From Gossypium raimondii (Eukaryota > Streptophyta > Magnoliopsida > Malvales > Malvaceae): a stretch of 64,000 nucleotides of DNA. The notes beneath the pieces are model-generated. The model did not search any database. It saw nothing but the letters and a program-made list of their open reading frames with translations, and was not told the origin of the DNA. The stretch lies in assembly GCF_025698545.1 (NCBI RefSeq), contig NC_068569.1:21762001-21826000 (forward strand). Reading direction: 5' to 3'. The position numbers and the translations under genes were made by a program. Shown piece by piece: positions 36,190-48,700 of the stretch. Positions within the stretch are counted from its first letter, which is position 1. The number at the start of each line of letters is the position of its first letter.

Positions 36190-38170
36190 AAATAAAAAAT
36201 TCATCTGCATCATCGACCCGAATATGAGCCACAACCTGGTAGCTGTCGGTTACGAAGAGGATTTCGCTGTAGTTGGGGTTCTGGCTCCTCATCTTCTTCT
36301 TCTTCATCTTGACCTCCACATCCATCTTAATCTTGATCTTCATCTCGTTCCTTCGTGCTAGAGTGCATTTGTGTCCTAAGTTCCCATCATATATCATTTG
36401 TGGTATTAATATGTGGTTGCGAAGATGACACACCTCTGAAGAACAATGATGCTGGGGGTGTTTACGACACTATCGACGGATAAATGTATGGTGTCAAAAC
36501 TCAGTTGTGGATAGAATGTTGGAATTGTAGGCGATGGTGGATACATCGGTGTCGTTGTCAGCAGTGATGTGTAATATGGTCCTAGGGATAGAGGTGGTGC
36601 AAAAAAATACCTGAAGAATGTTTTGATGAATGGTATGATGGTGCATAATGTGGTGCTCGCGTATGAAAATAGGGTTAGTGAAAGCACCAAAAATATATGA
36701 ACCATACTGACCGAGAGATGGTGCACTCATTGGTGTTTCATGTGAGGTTGAAGTTGATGATGATTCCACCGATGCATGTACTCCCGATCACTGCTTCATG
36801 TGGGGTCGTCTTAGCCTTCTACAACAGCATTGTCTACTCCTTTCCTCCTCCGATGGTAGATATGACTTACCATAAAGTCTAAACCATGTCATGTAATCTA
36901 GGTCGCCAAATTCAATCGAAGAATTGGTTCGCGTATACATATGAAATCGTACCTATGTTCCCAAATGTAGATATATTCCACATGAAATTTAGGATAATCT
37001 TTATCGGTTCTCACCCGCAAGTTGATGTTGTGAAGTTCATCTACCCCCTGGGGTGATGGTGAAATACTTTGCATAAACTCGAACCGGTGCATCACTTGAT
37101 CAAATTCGTGCATCTCGATCATTGCAAAAAACTATCAATGGCACTTTGGCGTGCCAAATATTGCGATTCGCCAAAAATTCGATCGGGATGCATTATTAAA
37201 TTCTTAGATCAGAGTATGACATCCATTCAAAATACAATACGAAATTATAATTTTTATTACATGCCTAATATTAAATTTTAAATCCTTACGCAAATATTAT
37301 ATAATTGAAAATTTCAAAAACTAACCTCGGCTTCTAATTGTTAATCTAACAATAGTCAAATATCTTCAAGCTAGTCCGATATACCCACATGACTCACGTT
37401 ATTGTTCCACCTATTCAAATAATATGTTATTTCAAAAAGATAATAATGAAAAAAATATTATGATAACTATATTATTAAATAAATTTTACCTTATTACGAG
37501 TGGGAATTCATAAGGGGCATTTACCCGGAGGGATGTAAAAATGGTAGGCGGTACCATGCCCATGACTGAAGGAGTATGCAACCACCGATTTTAATTTTTT
37601 TGTGCTTTCATTGCCTGACACATCTCTTGATACAATGTCACCAACACAACTAATCCCCAATTGAGTCGCCTCCCTTTTTTTAAGTAGACTAGTTGTAGGA
37701 GCCACATTAAATGTACTAGATTTCGAGATTTATCTGGCATTAGAAGACCCTCGATTAACCTCAAGATAAATGCTCGCACGTATTATTGTCTTTCAACGGC
37801 ACTAGCAGAGTTGTTAATATATGAGAAATTATCTTCTAATCACTTCATCTCTATCCGACTACCACTAAATTTGTCCGGCACCTTGCCTAATAGTTGCTTG
37901 CAAATTGCGCTCTAATCACCTACGCCCACTACCCCCGTAACGTCTGCCCCATCAATCGGTAAACCAAGTTGTAATGCTACATCCTTGAGTGTAATTGTAC
38001 ACTCATCCCACAGAAGATGAAATATGCGTGTCTCAGGTCTCTATCTTTCCACAAAAGTGCTGATAAGTGCGAAATCCAATTTAGTCCTCCGAGCTTACGA
38101 GAAACGTGCAAAAATCCACCTCTCGCGAGTGTTGTTCGATAACACACGGTGCCATTGCACTTAAATTATG
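36190..38170 (-). pseudogene. Plant mobile domain (PMD) gene of MULE copy A, broken
   Basis: The minus strand, read from about 38170, gives pieces matching PMD proteins: DECTITLKDVALQLGLPIDG near 38015-37955, then KVPDKFSG, RAFILRLIEGLLMPDKS (37779-37730), LVHLMWLLQLV and GMVPPTIFTSL. Downstream (36890-36190) come a low-complexity Ser/Pro/His region and a Glu-rich tail ending in PLRNRQLPGCGSYSGR-like sequence, comparable with the tail of the second copy. Stops and shifts are frequent. PMD proteins such as MAIN/MAIL1 act in the nucleus in silencing; related domains are carried by transposons. Confidence 0.7.
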
Positions 38171-38700
38171 TATATATGTCTCGATAATTCGATATTCGGT
38201 TTGATTATATAAGCATAAAAAATTTATAAAATTAATAATGTTAACAACTTAATAATTATATTAATTCAAATTAAAAAAATTAATAATATTTTCTTACAAT
38301 TTGCAATTGAACACCGGCAATGTGTTTGTCATCCAAACAAATAAGAGACATTGATATTTTTAAAATTATAAAAAATCAAATAAAATGAAAAAAGATACGA
38401 AATTTAAAATTAAGGCAACAAGAATTTGAGAGAAATTGAATGAAAAATTGAGAATAAAATAGTTGAGAGAATTGAGAGAATAGATCAACAAGATTGAGAG
38501 AATTGAGAGAATCGAATTTGAATGCAAAAGAAAGAAAATGAGTTGGATATATATAGCAAATAAACTAGGCATTAAAAAAACAAATTTAGCCGTTTGAAAA
38601 AAAAAACTGTTAGAAATTAGCTGTTAGATTTTTTAACCGTTTCAGAAAGTTACCGTCAGACTCGTTTTGCTAGTATTAGTTAATTATGTTTAGAGCAACT

Positions 38701-39348
38701 ATTATGGGGCAGGCTGTGCCTTTTGCTAAGTTGGTGGACTGATTTATGTTTATGACTTGGTTGTTATACACTTAGTTGATTGGATTTATATATTAAAAAT
38801 CAAATATGGTGATAATAATGTTAAAATTAATCGAAATGATCCGGTATATAATTGTTGTGACTAAAAGTTTTAGTATTTGTAATTTTGCATACTTGTATTG
38901 TTATGTATCAATTAGAATAGAGGTGTTATACCATATTCAGCGTGGATCCGTGGCATTACAAAACGAAACTTTGAGAAGTGTTCGTATATGGTTCTTCGCC
39001 TTATATCACTTGGTTAATTTTCTATTTGAAGATCACTCGAACAATCCTCCATCTTATATCACCTATGTGACTAATCACTCGGATGCATTGTCCTCCAAGT
39101 CACTAGTTTTTAGCGAGAATGCACTCACCTCCAAGAGAAAACCACGAGACATAACAAATATTATCTCAACAAGAAGAATGTCAGAGTCGTACCACACCCG
39201 ATGACAACCCACGTACAACAACCTTACCACCTAGCCAACCATACGATCACCATGTCTCGGATTTTTCGATGATGCGGCATTACTGAACACGAGACCTTCT
39301 TCATTATAAATACTCTGTAGAATGATGAATGAGAGATCTATTTGAGCC
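38701..39348. other. Intergenic DNA, possibly LTR-derived
   Basis: An open stretch at 38806-39204 has no recognisable domain. The phrases 'caacaagaagaatgtcagag' and a TATA-like 'attataaatactctg' at about 39304-39317 look like retroelement LTR or leader sequence, continuing on the far side of the hAT insertion (40012-40190). No borders could be set. Confidence 0.35.
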
Positions 39349-39356
39349 TTCTTAAC

Positions 39357-40003
39357 TAGGGGTGTTCATTCGGTTAACCGACCTGAAATAACATTAACCG
39401 AATTAACCAACCTTTCAAAATTTTTAACCGTTAACCGAACCGAAATTTTTTCAAAAAAAATTAACCGAACCGAAATTTTTTTGGTTAATTCGGTCGGTTA
39501 ACCGAATTAACTGAAAATTATATATTTTTTATTTTTGGTTAAAAATTAACTGAATTAACCGAATTACCCGAATTAACTGAATTAACCGGATTACCCGAAT
39601 TAACCGAATTACCTGAATTAACCGAATTGAATCACTACATAATTAAATTATTTTTAGACTTTTAGACTTTAGTTTTAGTTTTAGTTTTAGAATTTTATTT
39701 TTATTTATTAAATTATTTGTAATTTTTATGATTGGGTTGGGTTGGGATGAATACTTGGGCTTGGATTGGGTTTAGGTGAATAGTGAGCCTATTTATATAT
39801 TATAATTTTATTTATTAATTTTTTCGGTTAAACCGGAAAAATTCGGTTAACCGACCGGTTTCAAATCGAATTAACCGTTAACCGAAAAATAAAAAAATAA
39901 TTAACCGACCTTCGACTGAAAAAATTCGGTTAACCGACCGATTAACCGAATTCGGTCGGTTAACCGAATTTTTTCGGTTTTACCCGAATTTTACACACCC
40001 CTA
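39357..40003. mobile_element. Non-autonomous hAT-like element (647 bp) with 8-bp TSD
   Basis: The element begins TAGGGGTGTTCATTCGG and ends TTTACACACCCCTA, giving terminal inverted repeats TAGGGGTGT. It is bounded by ttcttaac at 39349-39356 and 40004-40011, a perfect 8-bp duplication as made by hAT transposases. Its interior is many short copies of GGTTAACCGAATTAACC on both strands, so large parts can fold back. It has no coding capacity. Confidence 0.85.
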
Positions 40004-40011
40004 TTCTTAAC

Positions 40012-42393
40012 AACCTTAAGCACCTACCTTTTGCACCGAACTTCTTTTGTCCTCATATCACCTTACTCCTCTCATATTTCCTCCTTTTCCGGCTCTCCAT
40101 CTATCAAGGTGAATCAATCTCTTTAACATCATCACCTTCTTCTTCTTTCTCCTCCCTCGCTGATACCCCATATCAATAACACTATAGTCAATTTTATTAG
40201 TTCCAAGTTTTTTTTAATTAATTAGTTATAAAAATAATTACCTCTGAAGATTTAATCTGACGCAACTAAAAGGAAATTTTGTAACCAACATACTTGAAAT
40301 TATCAACCCAACAACTAAAGTCAATTCAAGGAGGAAAAAACGAAAAAATAAAATTTAGTGTTCATTTTGCTAATTTTGGTTTAGGTTGGATTGTTGGATA
40401 ATGTGATATATAAATTAATTTGGGTTGGATATGGGTATGGGTATTAAATATTAAAAGATTTGGGCTTAGGTATGGATTTTGAATTTAGCAAATATTTATA
40501 TTACTAAAAGGTTAAATTTTACTAGTTTCAGTATTTTGATAAAATTAGAGATTTAATACTTATACATAATAAGTTATAATTTAAAATCCTCTTATTTTTT
40601 ATTTAAAATTTAAGTCCAATTATTAATATAATTATTTTTTATCAAAATTTATCAACTTGGCATGTTGACTAGATTGCATTGATACGACGTAACGTATGAT
40701 TGATGGAAAATAAGTATGTTAAGTTGATGAATTTTGATGAAAAATACAAACGGTATTAATGATTAAACTAGAATTTTAATTGAAAAGTAAGAGGATTTAA
40801 TTGTTTGAATTTTAAAGTATAAAATTAAATTATAGGATTGAAAACATATTTTGACCTAATAAAAATATTGGTTTATTTGGTTTGAAAAATCAAAACTATA
40901 AATAACCATGTGGAAGTCCTTTTATTTTTAGTGAAAGTACTTAATTAGTTCTTCTATTGTAAGAATCAAATCAAATTAATTTTTATTATTAAATCGATTG
41001 ATTTAATCTTATACTATTAAAAAATTAAATAAGACTGGATTTCAAAGACAGTTGATATTTACTGTTTATAAAAATTATCAATTATTGTCTAAAATTAACG
41101 TTTTGAAAGTTTTATGATTCTATATTTGAAATGTTTTGATTGGGGTTAAACTGCAAATGAAAAGAATAAGATTCATATTATTTTTAAATAATAAATGTTA
41201 ACTTTATTATAATTTGTTTTATTTGATTATTTTATAGTATAAAGATTAAGATATTTTATTTAATAATGAAGAAAGAGACTTAATTGTCTTTGAATTTTAA
41301 ATTCCTAAAAATAAAAATACAAAAAACTAAACTTTAAAATAAAATAAAAAATACAGATATTTTAACCAATAATTTATGTTTGACCAACACATGAGGCAAC
41401 AGTGAATGGGATTGGCAGATGAAGAAGCGGCTTCAGTTTCCTCATCGCTGAACATATTAGGGGGATATATGTTTGAAAAGGAGCATCTATGGGGTAAGGC
41501 CAATTACTATTAGCAAATATATGTATGGTTTTGGAGAAATGCAAGTGATAAAGAGAAAGTTGGAGCATTTACCATTTGCAAAGTCAATATCGGTTATTAT
41601 ATCACAAGATTTGTTTGAATGGGTGGAATGTCATTCATAAAACTAAATGCTGATAATGTATGAATTGATACACCACCATGTATGCATACATGATGCTGCG
41701 AATGGGAAGGGAGTTTGATGCGGAAGAATCATATTCGGGAGAATGAGGTTCTTTCAGCCCACCACATAATTAAAACAACTCTTTTTGGGGGTCGTTGACT
41801 CTTTGGAGTTGCTATTGTATGTGATTATTCATTGATATCCAGAGGAGACTTCTCTCCCAAGGCACTACAACTTTCGTATTGGGTTTTCAACTCCCTAACC
41901 ATCAATTCCTTAGTTGAATGTTGAATAAAGAAAACAGAATCCCAGGGTTTTAGTGGTGTACCCAATGCCCAACATCTTCATTTTATATTTGATATGTTTT
42001 ACACCTTACTTCCAACTCTAAATCTTGTACTCCTAAGTGGGGCATGTTCCATGGGTTCTTTATGATACCATAATTTATCCAATGATGTGATTTCCATTTT
42101 TCTAATGAAGGAGGTGTTTTTATGAGATAAATTTATATGCACCAACAAGAGCATATGATTTTAATTTATAATAAAGTAACAAAATCATGCAATATTTGAT
42201 TTGAGCAGAGAACATTATTATTTAACTTTGAAATGTATACTTTTTGTATGGCCTGGTGTATTTTAAAATCTAGAATCTATTCCTTATTGCAGATTAATTT
42301 TCAAACGGGTCTATCCCCTCTTTCTATCTATATAATCTGCCTATTGTCAAAGCTTAATCATATCTACGCTTAGTAAATCAAAAGAAGAAAAAA
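40012..42393. other. Intergenic DNA upstream of the ANTH gene; includes a MITE-like unit
   Basis: No gene is supportable. Between about 40510 and 40856 the ends GGTTAAATTTTACTAG and (reverse complement of the right end) GGTCAAAATATGTTTTC are weakly inverted, as in MULE-type MITEs, but flanking 9-mers match only 6 of 9. The remainder is AT-rich. The last 400 bases contain the promoter of the ANTH gene. Confidence 0.4.
42325..42336 (+). promoter_or_regulatory. Probable TATA box of the ANTH gene
   Basis: TATCTATATAAT lies 58 bases before the ATG at 42394, in a C/T-rich setting. Position suits a short leader of about 25-30 bases. Only sequence and spacing support it. Confidence 0.45.
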
Positions 42394-43521
42394 ATGGGGG
42401 TACACATACAGAACAAGATCCGCCTAGCTCTTGGGTCAGTGAAGGATCATGCATCCATCGGTAAGGCCATGATATACAACCACCACGACCGAAAAGCCTT
42501 TTCCGATATAGAGATCGCTGTGCTGCGAGCAACCGGCCACGATAACGGTCCCATAGGAGACAAATACATGCATGAGATCCTTTTCCTCGTCTCCAACTCG
42601 CCGGGGTCCATCCCTTTCCTCGCCGAAAGGATTTCACGGCGCCTCTGCAAGACTCGACACCGCCTCGTTGCTCTCAAAACGCTTTCTCTCATCCACCGTC
42701 TCTTGCGAGGTGGCAACCGTTGCTTCGAACAACAGCTGCGTAGCGCTCATGTTTCGGGTCATCTCCAGATGAGCACCAACAGTTTTCGCAAGTGTTCGGA
42801 TCCTTGGTCTTCGTTCCTGCGCAGCTACGCGGCTTATCTGGAAGAACGAGTGGGATGGGCCATTAACCAAGCCGGGAAACTCGAACCGGTTATGTTCAAC
42901 GGCTTGGAGTTCGGGTGTTACGAGGAGAAGTCGGTGGATATGGTGTTTCGTAAGTTACCCAAATGTCAAGCGTTTATAGACAGGGTCTTGGATTGTTCGC
43001 CGCGTGATATCGTGCCTGTTGCAGACAGCTTAGCTCAAGCGGCCTTGGTCAACACCTTGAAAGAGAGCTTCCAGGTTTACATCATGCTTTGTGATGGCAT
43101 CGAAATCCTCATCAACATGTTCTTCGATTTAACAAGACCAGCCAGAGCTTTGGCCTGCGACATACTCAAGAGAGCTTCACGCCAAAGCAAGGAGCTTCAC
43201 GATCTGTATGAAACCTGCAAAAGAGTTATGGAAAACAAGAATCTCGAGTATCCCAATGTGCAGATAATCACCATGGATCATGTTTTGGCATTGGAACAGT
43301 GCTCTAGCTTTATGTCAACGAGCACCTCAACAACACCTCCTCCACTATCCGATTGCCTAACAACGTTGGGTAAAGAAAGTAAAAAGGAAGGGAATGGAGA
43401 TAATGGGCCATCATCATCTCAGTTTTCATGCACTATGGAAACCAAAATAAGCAAGGTTTGGGTTGTTTTCGAAGAAGACGATGGTGAATTACAGGTGCCT
43501 ATGGCTATGGATATTGTTTAA
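42394..43521 (+). CDS. Putative clathrin assembly protein (ANTH domain, AP180/CALM family)
   Basis: An intronless 375-aa gene. AP180/CALM proteins bind PI(4,5)P2 through an ANTH domain and recruit clathrin and cargo during vesicle formation at the plasma membrane. The ANTH domain covers about residues 25-290. The hallmark block LRATGHDNGPIGDKYMHEIL is at about 45-64, followed by the typical helices TRHRLVALKTLSLIHRLLRGG and ALVNTLKESFQVY. The C-terminal tail after about residue 300 is short, with a Ser/Thr-rich stretch and acidic EEDDGELQ, and no NPF or repeated clathrin-box motifs were seen. The length and single exon are as in the short Arabidopsis members near At1g33340. An AATAAA lies at 43662-43667. 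Coding GC is well above the surroundings. Confidence 0.93.
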   Translation: MGVHIQNKIRLALGSVKDHASIGKAMIYNHHDRKAFSDIEIAVLRATGHDNGPIGDKYMHEILFLVSNSPGSIPFLAERISRRLCKTRHRLVALKTLSLIHRLLRGGNRCFEQQLRSAHVSGHLQMSTNSFRKCSDPWSSFLRSYAAYLEERVGWAINQAGKLEPVMFNGLEFGCYEEKSVDMVFRKLPKCQAFIDRVLDCSPRDIVPVADSLAQAALVNTLKESFQVYIMLCDGIEILINMFFDLTRPARALACDILKRASRQSKELHDLYETCKRVMENKNLEYPNVQIITMDHVLALEQCSSFMSTSTSTTPPPLSDCLTTLGKESKKEGNGDNGPSSSQFSCTMETKISKVWVVFEEDDGELQVPMAMDIV

Positions 43522-43820
43522 TGAGAGAGAGAATAATTGAAGTAGCAGCTTTGTCAACGCCCATTGTTAACTTACATGACAGACGACAAGTCCAATTTTG
43601 CATCTGAACCAACCATTCCTTTCAATCGAAAAAGAGGAAATTCTTGTGTACCTAGCTGTCTAATAAAGCTTGATTGTTCTTTGAGAAATTTATAAATATA
43701 TACATGATTTAAAAGAGTTATGGTAATGCTATGATCCAACTTATAGTTCGAATCAATTTATGTAATTATCCACAATAAGATCCAAAGCTTTGTAAATCTG
43801 CATGGCTATACCAACAAGAG

Positions 43821-43851
<31 letters not shown>

Positions 43852-45733
43852 GAGAAAAGAAGTGATGAGAAATAACAAAGAATATTCTCTGAAAATGTAT
43901 AGTTGTAAATCGAAAGTGTCATCAATGCTATGACATTCAAATAGAACAAAAGAATCAAACCCCATTTTCCCCAAATGTAATTCCTAGTTGATATATGCCC
44001 AAGACAAAAAAATGTATTGATAATGCACATAGACTAGTTCTAGTAGTTAAGCCATACTATTTGCTTGGGAAAGCATACAATTATGTAGTTGTCACATGAT
44101 GAAAGTATCATGATACTTTTGTGGATTGATAGGTCTTTGTTAGAGAACAATCTCACTAAACTTGATACTGCTTCAACTATGATACAAAGTAATTATACTG
44201 TATGGGGAGTATCATGATTTGATTTCTTCACAAACAGGTTCCAAATTGGATTGGATATGCCAAAGGAAGAGTGAATTTGGGTATTGTTATAACTAAATTT
44301 TAGAGTTATGTTGACTGTAGTTCATACAACTTCTCATACTGCTTTGAAGTTTTTTAAAATTCTTTGGTGGAGAGAAAAAAATATTGCAAACAAGTGAATG
44401 AAATGTACAAAAAAAGTGGAAAGAAAGACCAGAATAGACCCTGTGATATTGAATGTAATAACAAATGGTAATTTGTAAGGAGAAGAAAGAATTAAAGAGT
44501 TTAAAAAATTTTTAAAGATAGCTTTGGGAGTTAGAATTCTGAAAATATGTCCTTCCACAAACTGTGAAGGGCTTCTACTTATAACGTCTAGTAATGGAAG
44601 TTACAAATTTAAGCATTAAATAGGAATGTAATAACGAATAATGTAATTAAAAGGCATTATTTTCATTTTATAATAAAGCGTTTAAGTTATAATGGTGAAG
44701 GGTGGAATAGTGAAATCTTGTTCACTATGTTTTAGAAAAAAAACGGGGAAATTACAATATATATATATATATATATATTTTAACTAACTCTATTTTTATT
44801 CATCAAGATCATTTCTCTAGAACATTTTAAGAGTGAAGACAATTTAAGAACATTACCATATTTTGAGATTATTTTCATCTTTTTACTTTGATGAAGTAGT
44901 ACCATGTGAAATAGATTCTATAAAATATCTTTTGGAATACAAGCTATTCTTAACGACGGATTATTATTGAAGGTGAGATTTTTCTAAATAAGGGTCGTTC
45001 TAACTTGTTTTAAATGTGAATTATTTTCAACATAATTGTTCTATGGTGATGTTGTTCTTAAGAAAGATTGTTCTAAATAATGACTCTTCTTAAAATATAA
45101 TTTTGTTCTAAATAAAAGCTATTATCCTAAATCGCAGTTATTCAAAACAAAAATTGTTCCAAACATTAACTATTTTCAGTAAAAGTTATTCTCAAATGAC
45201 AGCTATGCTGGATAATCGTTATTTTAAATTAAAACTTTGTCTTGAAGATCTCAAGTTACTCAAAACATGACCAATCAATACGAACAAGCACATTAAACAC
45301 TATATATCAATCTAAAAATCGGGATATAATATAATAATTAATTTGCCACTTAAAGCCTATCTAATAATACAAAATTATTTTTATAAAAATTTATTAAATT
45401 TATTCCTGTTACATATAAATTCTTTTATTCTTTTATATCACGGATTTAAAACTAGTGTATCCCTGAAAGCCCATTCCATTCTGCATTGTATTCATCACAC
45501 TATAAATCCTGATTTCTTTCTTAATACTAGTATTTTAAGGACTAATAAACGACTTTGCTAGAGCTAGTTAAAAAAAAAAAAAAGCAGATACTTTTATTTC
45601 CAAGGCAACGTTTTTTCCGACTATTTTACAAAAAAAAAAAAAAAGGAAGCAGAAGATGGACACCATATCTGGAAACTGTTATAATTTAAATCCAACCAAC
45701 ACAAGCCCACTGTAGCCGTAACGAGTAGGGGAA
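43522..45733. other. Intergenic DNA between the ANTH and IST1-like genes
   Basis: No gene. (TA)n microsatellites occur at about 43822-43848 and 44757-44778. Between about 44940 and 45230 the phrase 'ttgttctaaat' and close variants recur several times, giving a degenerate short repeat. The right end holds the 3' untranslated region of the IST1-like gene. Confidence 0.45.
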
Positions 45734-48700
45734 TTATGTACGTTTAAAAGAATCACCAGATCCAAAAAGGTTTGGATATAAGAAATCATCATTCATAGAC
45801 GGCAATCTCTGCGGCAGTTGTTGATGCTGCTCTTGTTCAAGTGCATCGTCTCTGGAAACCGGTGAATCCAAACCTTCTTTAGATTTGCTCACTGAAGGAA
45901 CATCTGCTGCCTCAAATCCCTTGTTCTCCTGATCCTGACGTACCGTGTTGGAGTCCGAAGAATACGAAGCATCAATGGGATAGGTAAAAGAGTGTAGATG
46001 ATCAAAACTCGGGTTTTCCATACTAGCTGGTTGATGAGGGATATTTGTATGAAAATTGTTTTCAGAGCTACCCTCGTTGACCTGGCCATTCCTTTTCTGT
46101 GTAAGTTCGGCAATTCTGACTTGTGCAAGACTTGCTGCTGCCCGAGCTGCAGCTGCAGCACGCTCAGCAGTTTCAGCAGCTGACTGAGCAGCAGCTAAAA
46201 CATCCTCCAGATCTATGTTGGCCTCGCTATTTGTTTTCAAAATCGCAGGTGTTGGATCACTTGGTCTTTCAGAAATTGGTGAAGCAGATACGGGTGGAGG
46301 AGAAATGAATGGCAGAAATTGTTTATTTTCTTTGGCTCCAGCTGGATCGTTGGGCATTGTACTTTCCTTGGTTAATGAATGTTCTTGCGTCATATCGGGC
46401 TCCAAAGGGGACATTTGTAACACATGTCTTGAAGCTCCAGAATGTCTAGATGAATGATCAATTTCAGGTTCTGGAGCAGCTGATGACGGTGGGTTAGTTA
46501 CCGGTGCTGATGCAGCATTAGTGCTTGGCTTCAACGACACATTAGGAACTTGAGGAAAATCTAATGGGTCAAAGTCCGAATCAGAATCAGGCTGCTCGGT
46601 TTGAGCACGATTAGCGGCAGAAGTGAATGCTTCATCATGTTTCTCCACAGGAGGGGGTAACTTAGACCCAGTCTCAAGATTTGTTGGGCCATTCTGAGAA
46701 CAAAAAAAGGTGTCTTAAAGATACAGGAACAGAGAACAAGAAAACGAAGTCTAAATTTACTTACCAATAAATCTTCATGTGGTTTGAAAAACTCAGACTC
46801 AGTAGCAGCTGGATCCCATTCCAACTCATGCTCTTCAGCAATTTCTTTCAGAATCTTCAATTTTACTTCAGGTGAAGGAACACGTATAGATAACAATTCT
46901 ATCAACTGCATTTAAGAGGATGTCAACCAGAAGAATGAAAATATAAAATGAAATACACAACAAATCGTACAACTTCTAATACCTGACGATTAACACCACA
47001 ATCTGGCCTCAGCTCAGATGCAGCTGATACAAATTCCTTCCCGTACTTGGAAGCAAATAGCATTTGAACCTGCAGCAACTCTGGTAGATCGGCACATCTT
47101 GGTGCAGCAAAACAAACACTAGATATTGCTTCCTTCAAATCTAGAGGACATTCCCTGAAAAAGGATGATTCTTCAAATTTTTATTCCACAGCATGCAGTG
47201 TGCTTTTAACACTCTCTTCTTTATTTCAAATTTTTTATAACTTACCAACTTCTTGTGTGAGCATATAAGATATCCAAATTAAACAAAATTCAGAATTCTG
47301 CAAAAATGTCATTCATCAAGGCAACAAAGTCACAGCAATAAGTGCAGAGAAATTTATAGAACTTCATTGACAGGTGAAAGTGCATCTAGAAAAGAACATC
47401 AAGTGTAGCTTTTACATTACTTAGGTAGGTAACATGTGCTGCTTATAACCTAGGCAAACATTGTTCTACCTCCAGAAAGATTCCAATGCTTCACAGATGC
47501 AAGGCACCCCAAGATTCTAATATTGGCAAGGCAATGCATAGGAGAAAGGTATTATGAGAACTATGGAGAATTTACAGAACTAAACATTCAATGAAACCAT
47601 ATTAAAGACAATAATTTGATGTTCATGACTTATGGCAGTTCACCAACTCCTAACTAATGAAACGATATAGAATGAGAGATTTTTGTTCTCATCACAGAAC
47701 CCCAGGCCCAAGTTACTTTTCCTTTAAAATGTAATCCTCAACCTGAAGAATTCAGTCAAACTACTTTCTACTCAACTTCCAAAGGCCCTTACAAATATTT
47801 GGCCCCATCCTTCAACCTAAAGCTGATACCGCATTCTAGCTGGTACTTTGCAGAATTCATCCTACACAACTGGTTCGGTTCAGACCCAAAGCGATTGAAT
47901 CAAATTCAAAATATTAAAAACAAATTCGAGATTTTTGTTCAAGTCACAGAACCCCAGTTTTAAGTTACTATTCCTTTAAAATGTAATCCTCAAACTGAAG
48001 AATTTGGTCAAACTACTTTCCACTCAACTTCCAAAGGCCTTCTACAAATATTTGGCCCCATCCTTCAACCTAAAGCTGATACCACAACCTAGCTGCTACA
48101 TTGCAAAATTCATCCTACCCAACTTGTTCAGTTCAGACCCAAAGCAATTGAATCAAATTCGAAATACTAAAAAAATCAAGAAAGAAAAAAGATGAGAATC
48201 CAAAATTTTCAAGCAGTAACCTTTGAGTCTCTATGATCGGAAGCCGGACGGCAATAAGCTCACAAAACAGTTCGAGGATCTCCTGAGCAGCCATCATGTT
48301 CTCTTCCCTTATTATATGTTCCACCTAAAATGTAAACCCCCAACCATTGTCTCATAAGAAGCTATCGACTCATTTTTCAAGTAGTACCAAAAAGAATTAG
48401 AATACCTTCTAAAAACAGCAAATTTAGAATGTACCAGAAAACCTAAGTCACTTCACAAAATATTAAAAAAACAGCATATTTCGAGTATCAAATATATATA
48501 TATCTACTTCGATAAACAGTGAATTAAAATATATATGTATATATACACATACCCGAATTCGAGCAGTAGCTTCTTGGCCAGTCTCAAGAAGCTTGGCAAT
48601 GTCGCGGCGCATCTGCTTTATCTGAATCTCTCTCCTATTCCTTAATAACTTTATCCGCGGAATCGTTAACTTCAGTAAAGTTTTGCTGCAATTTTTTTCC

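Larger units (their letters stand above)
34303..38700. mobile_element. Truncated MULE transposon (copy A) with transposase and PMD gene
   Basis: The segment holds a MURA-type transposase fragment on the plus strand (about 34440-35740) and a plant-mobile-domain gene on the minus strand (about 38170-36190). The two face each other as in the complete MULE at 51400-57834, but the whole is inverted relative to it. Beyond the PMD start (38350-38560), the minus strand shows a similar pyrimidine-rich 5' leader with repeated TCTCTCAATTTT-type phrases. The N-terminal MuDR DNA-binding part of the transposase is missing, and no terminal inverted repeats were found. Outer limits are approximate. Confidence 0.65.

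Noticed and set aside
38806..39204. Plus-strand 132-codon open frame
   Set aside because: No recognisable domain, codon use like the AT-rich surroundings, and neighbouring DNA looks LTR-derived.
40510..40856. Second MULE-type MITE
   Set aside because: Ends are only weakly inverted and flanking 9-mers match at 6 of 9; not enough to call as an element.
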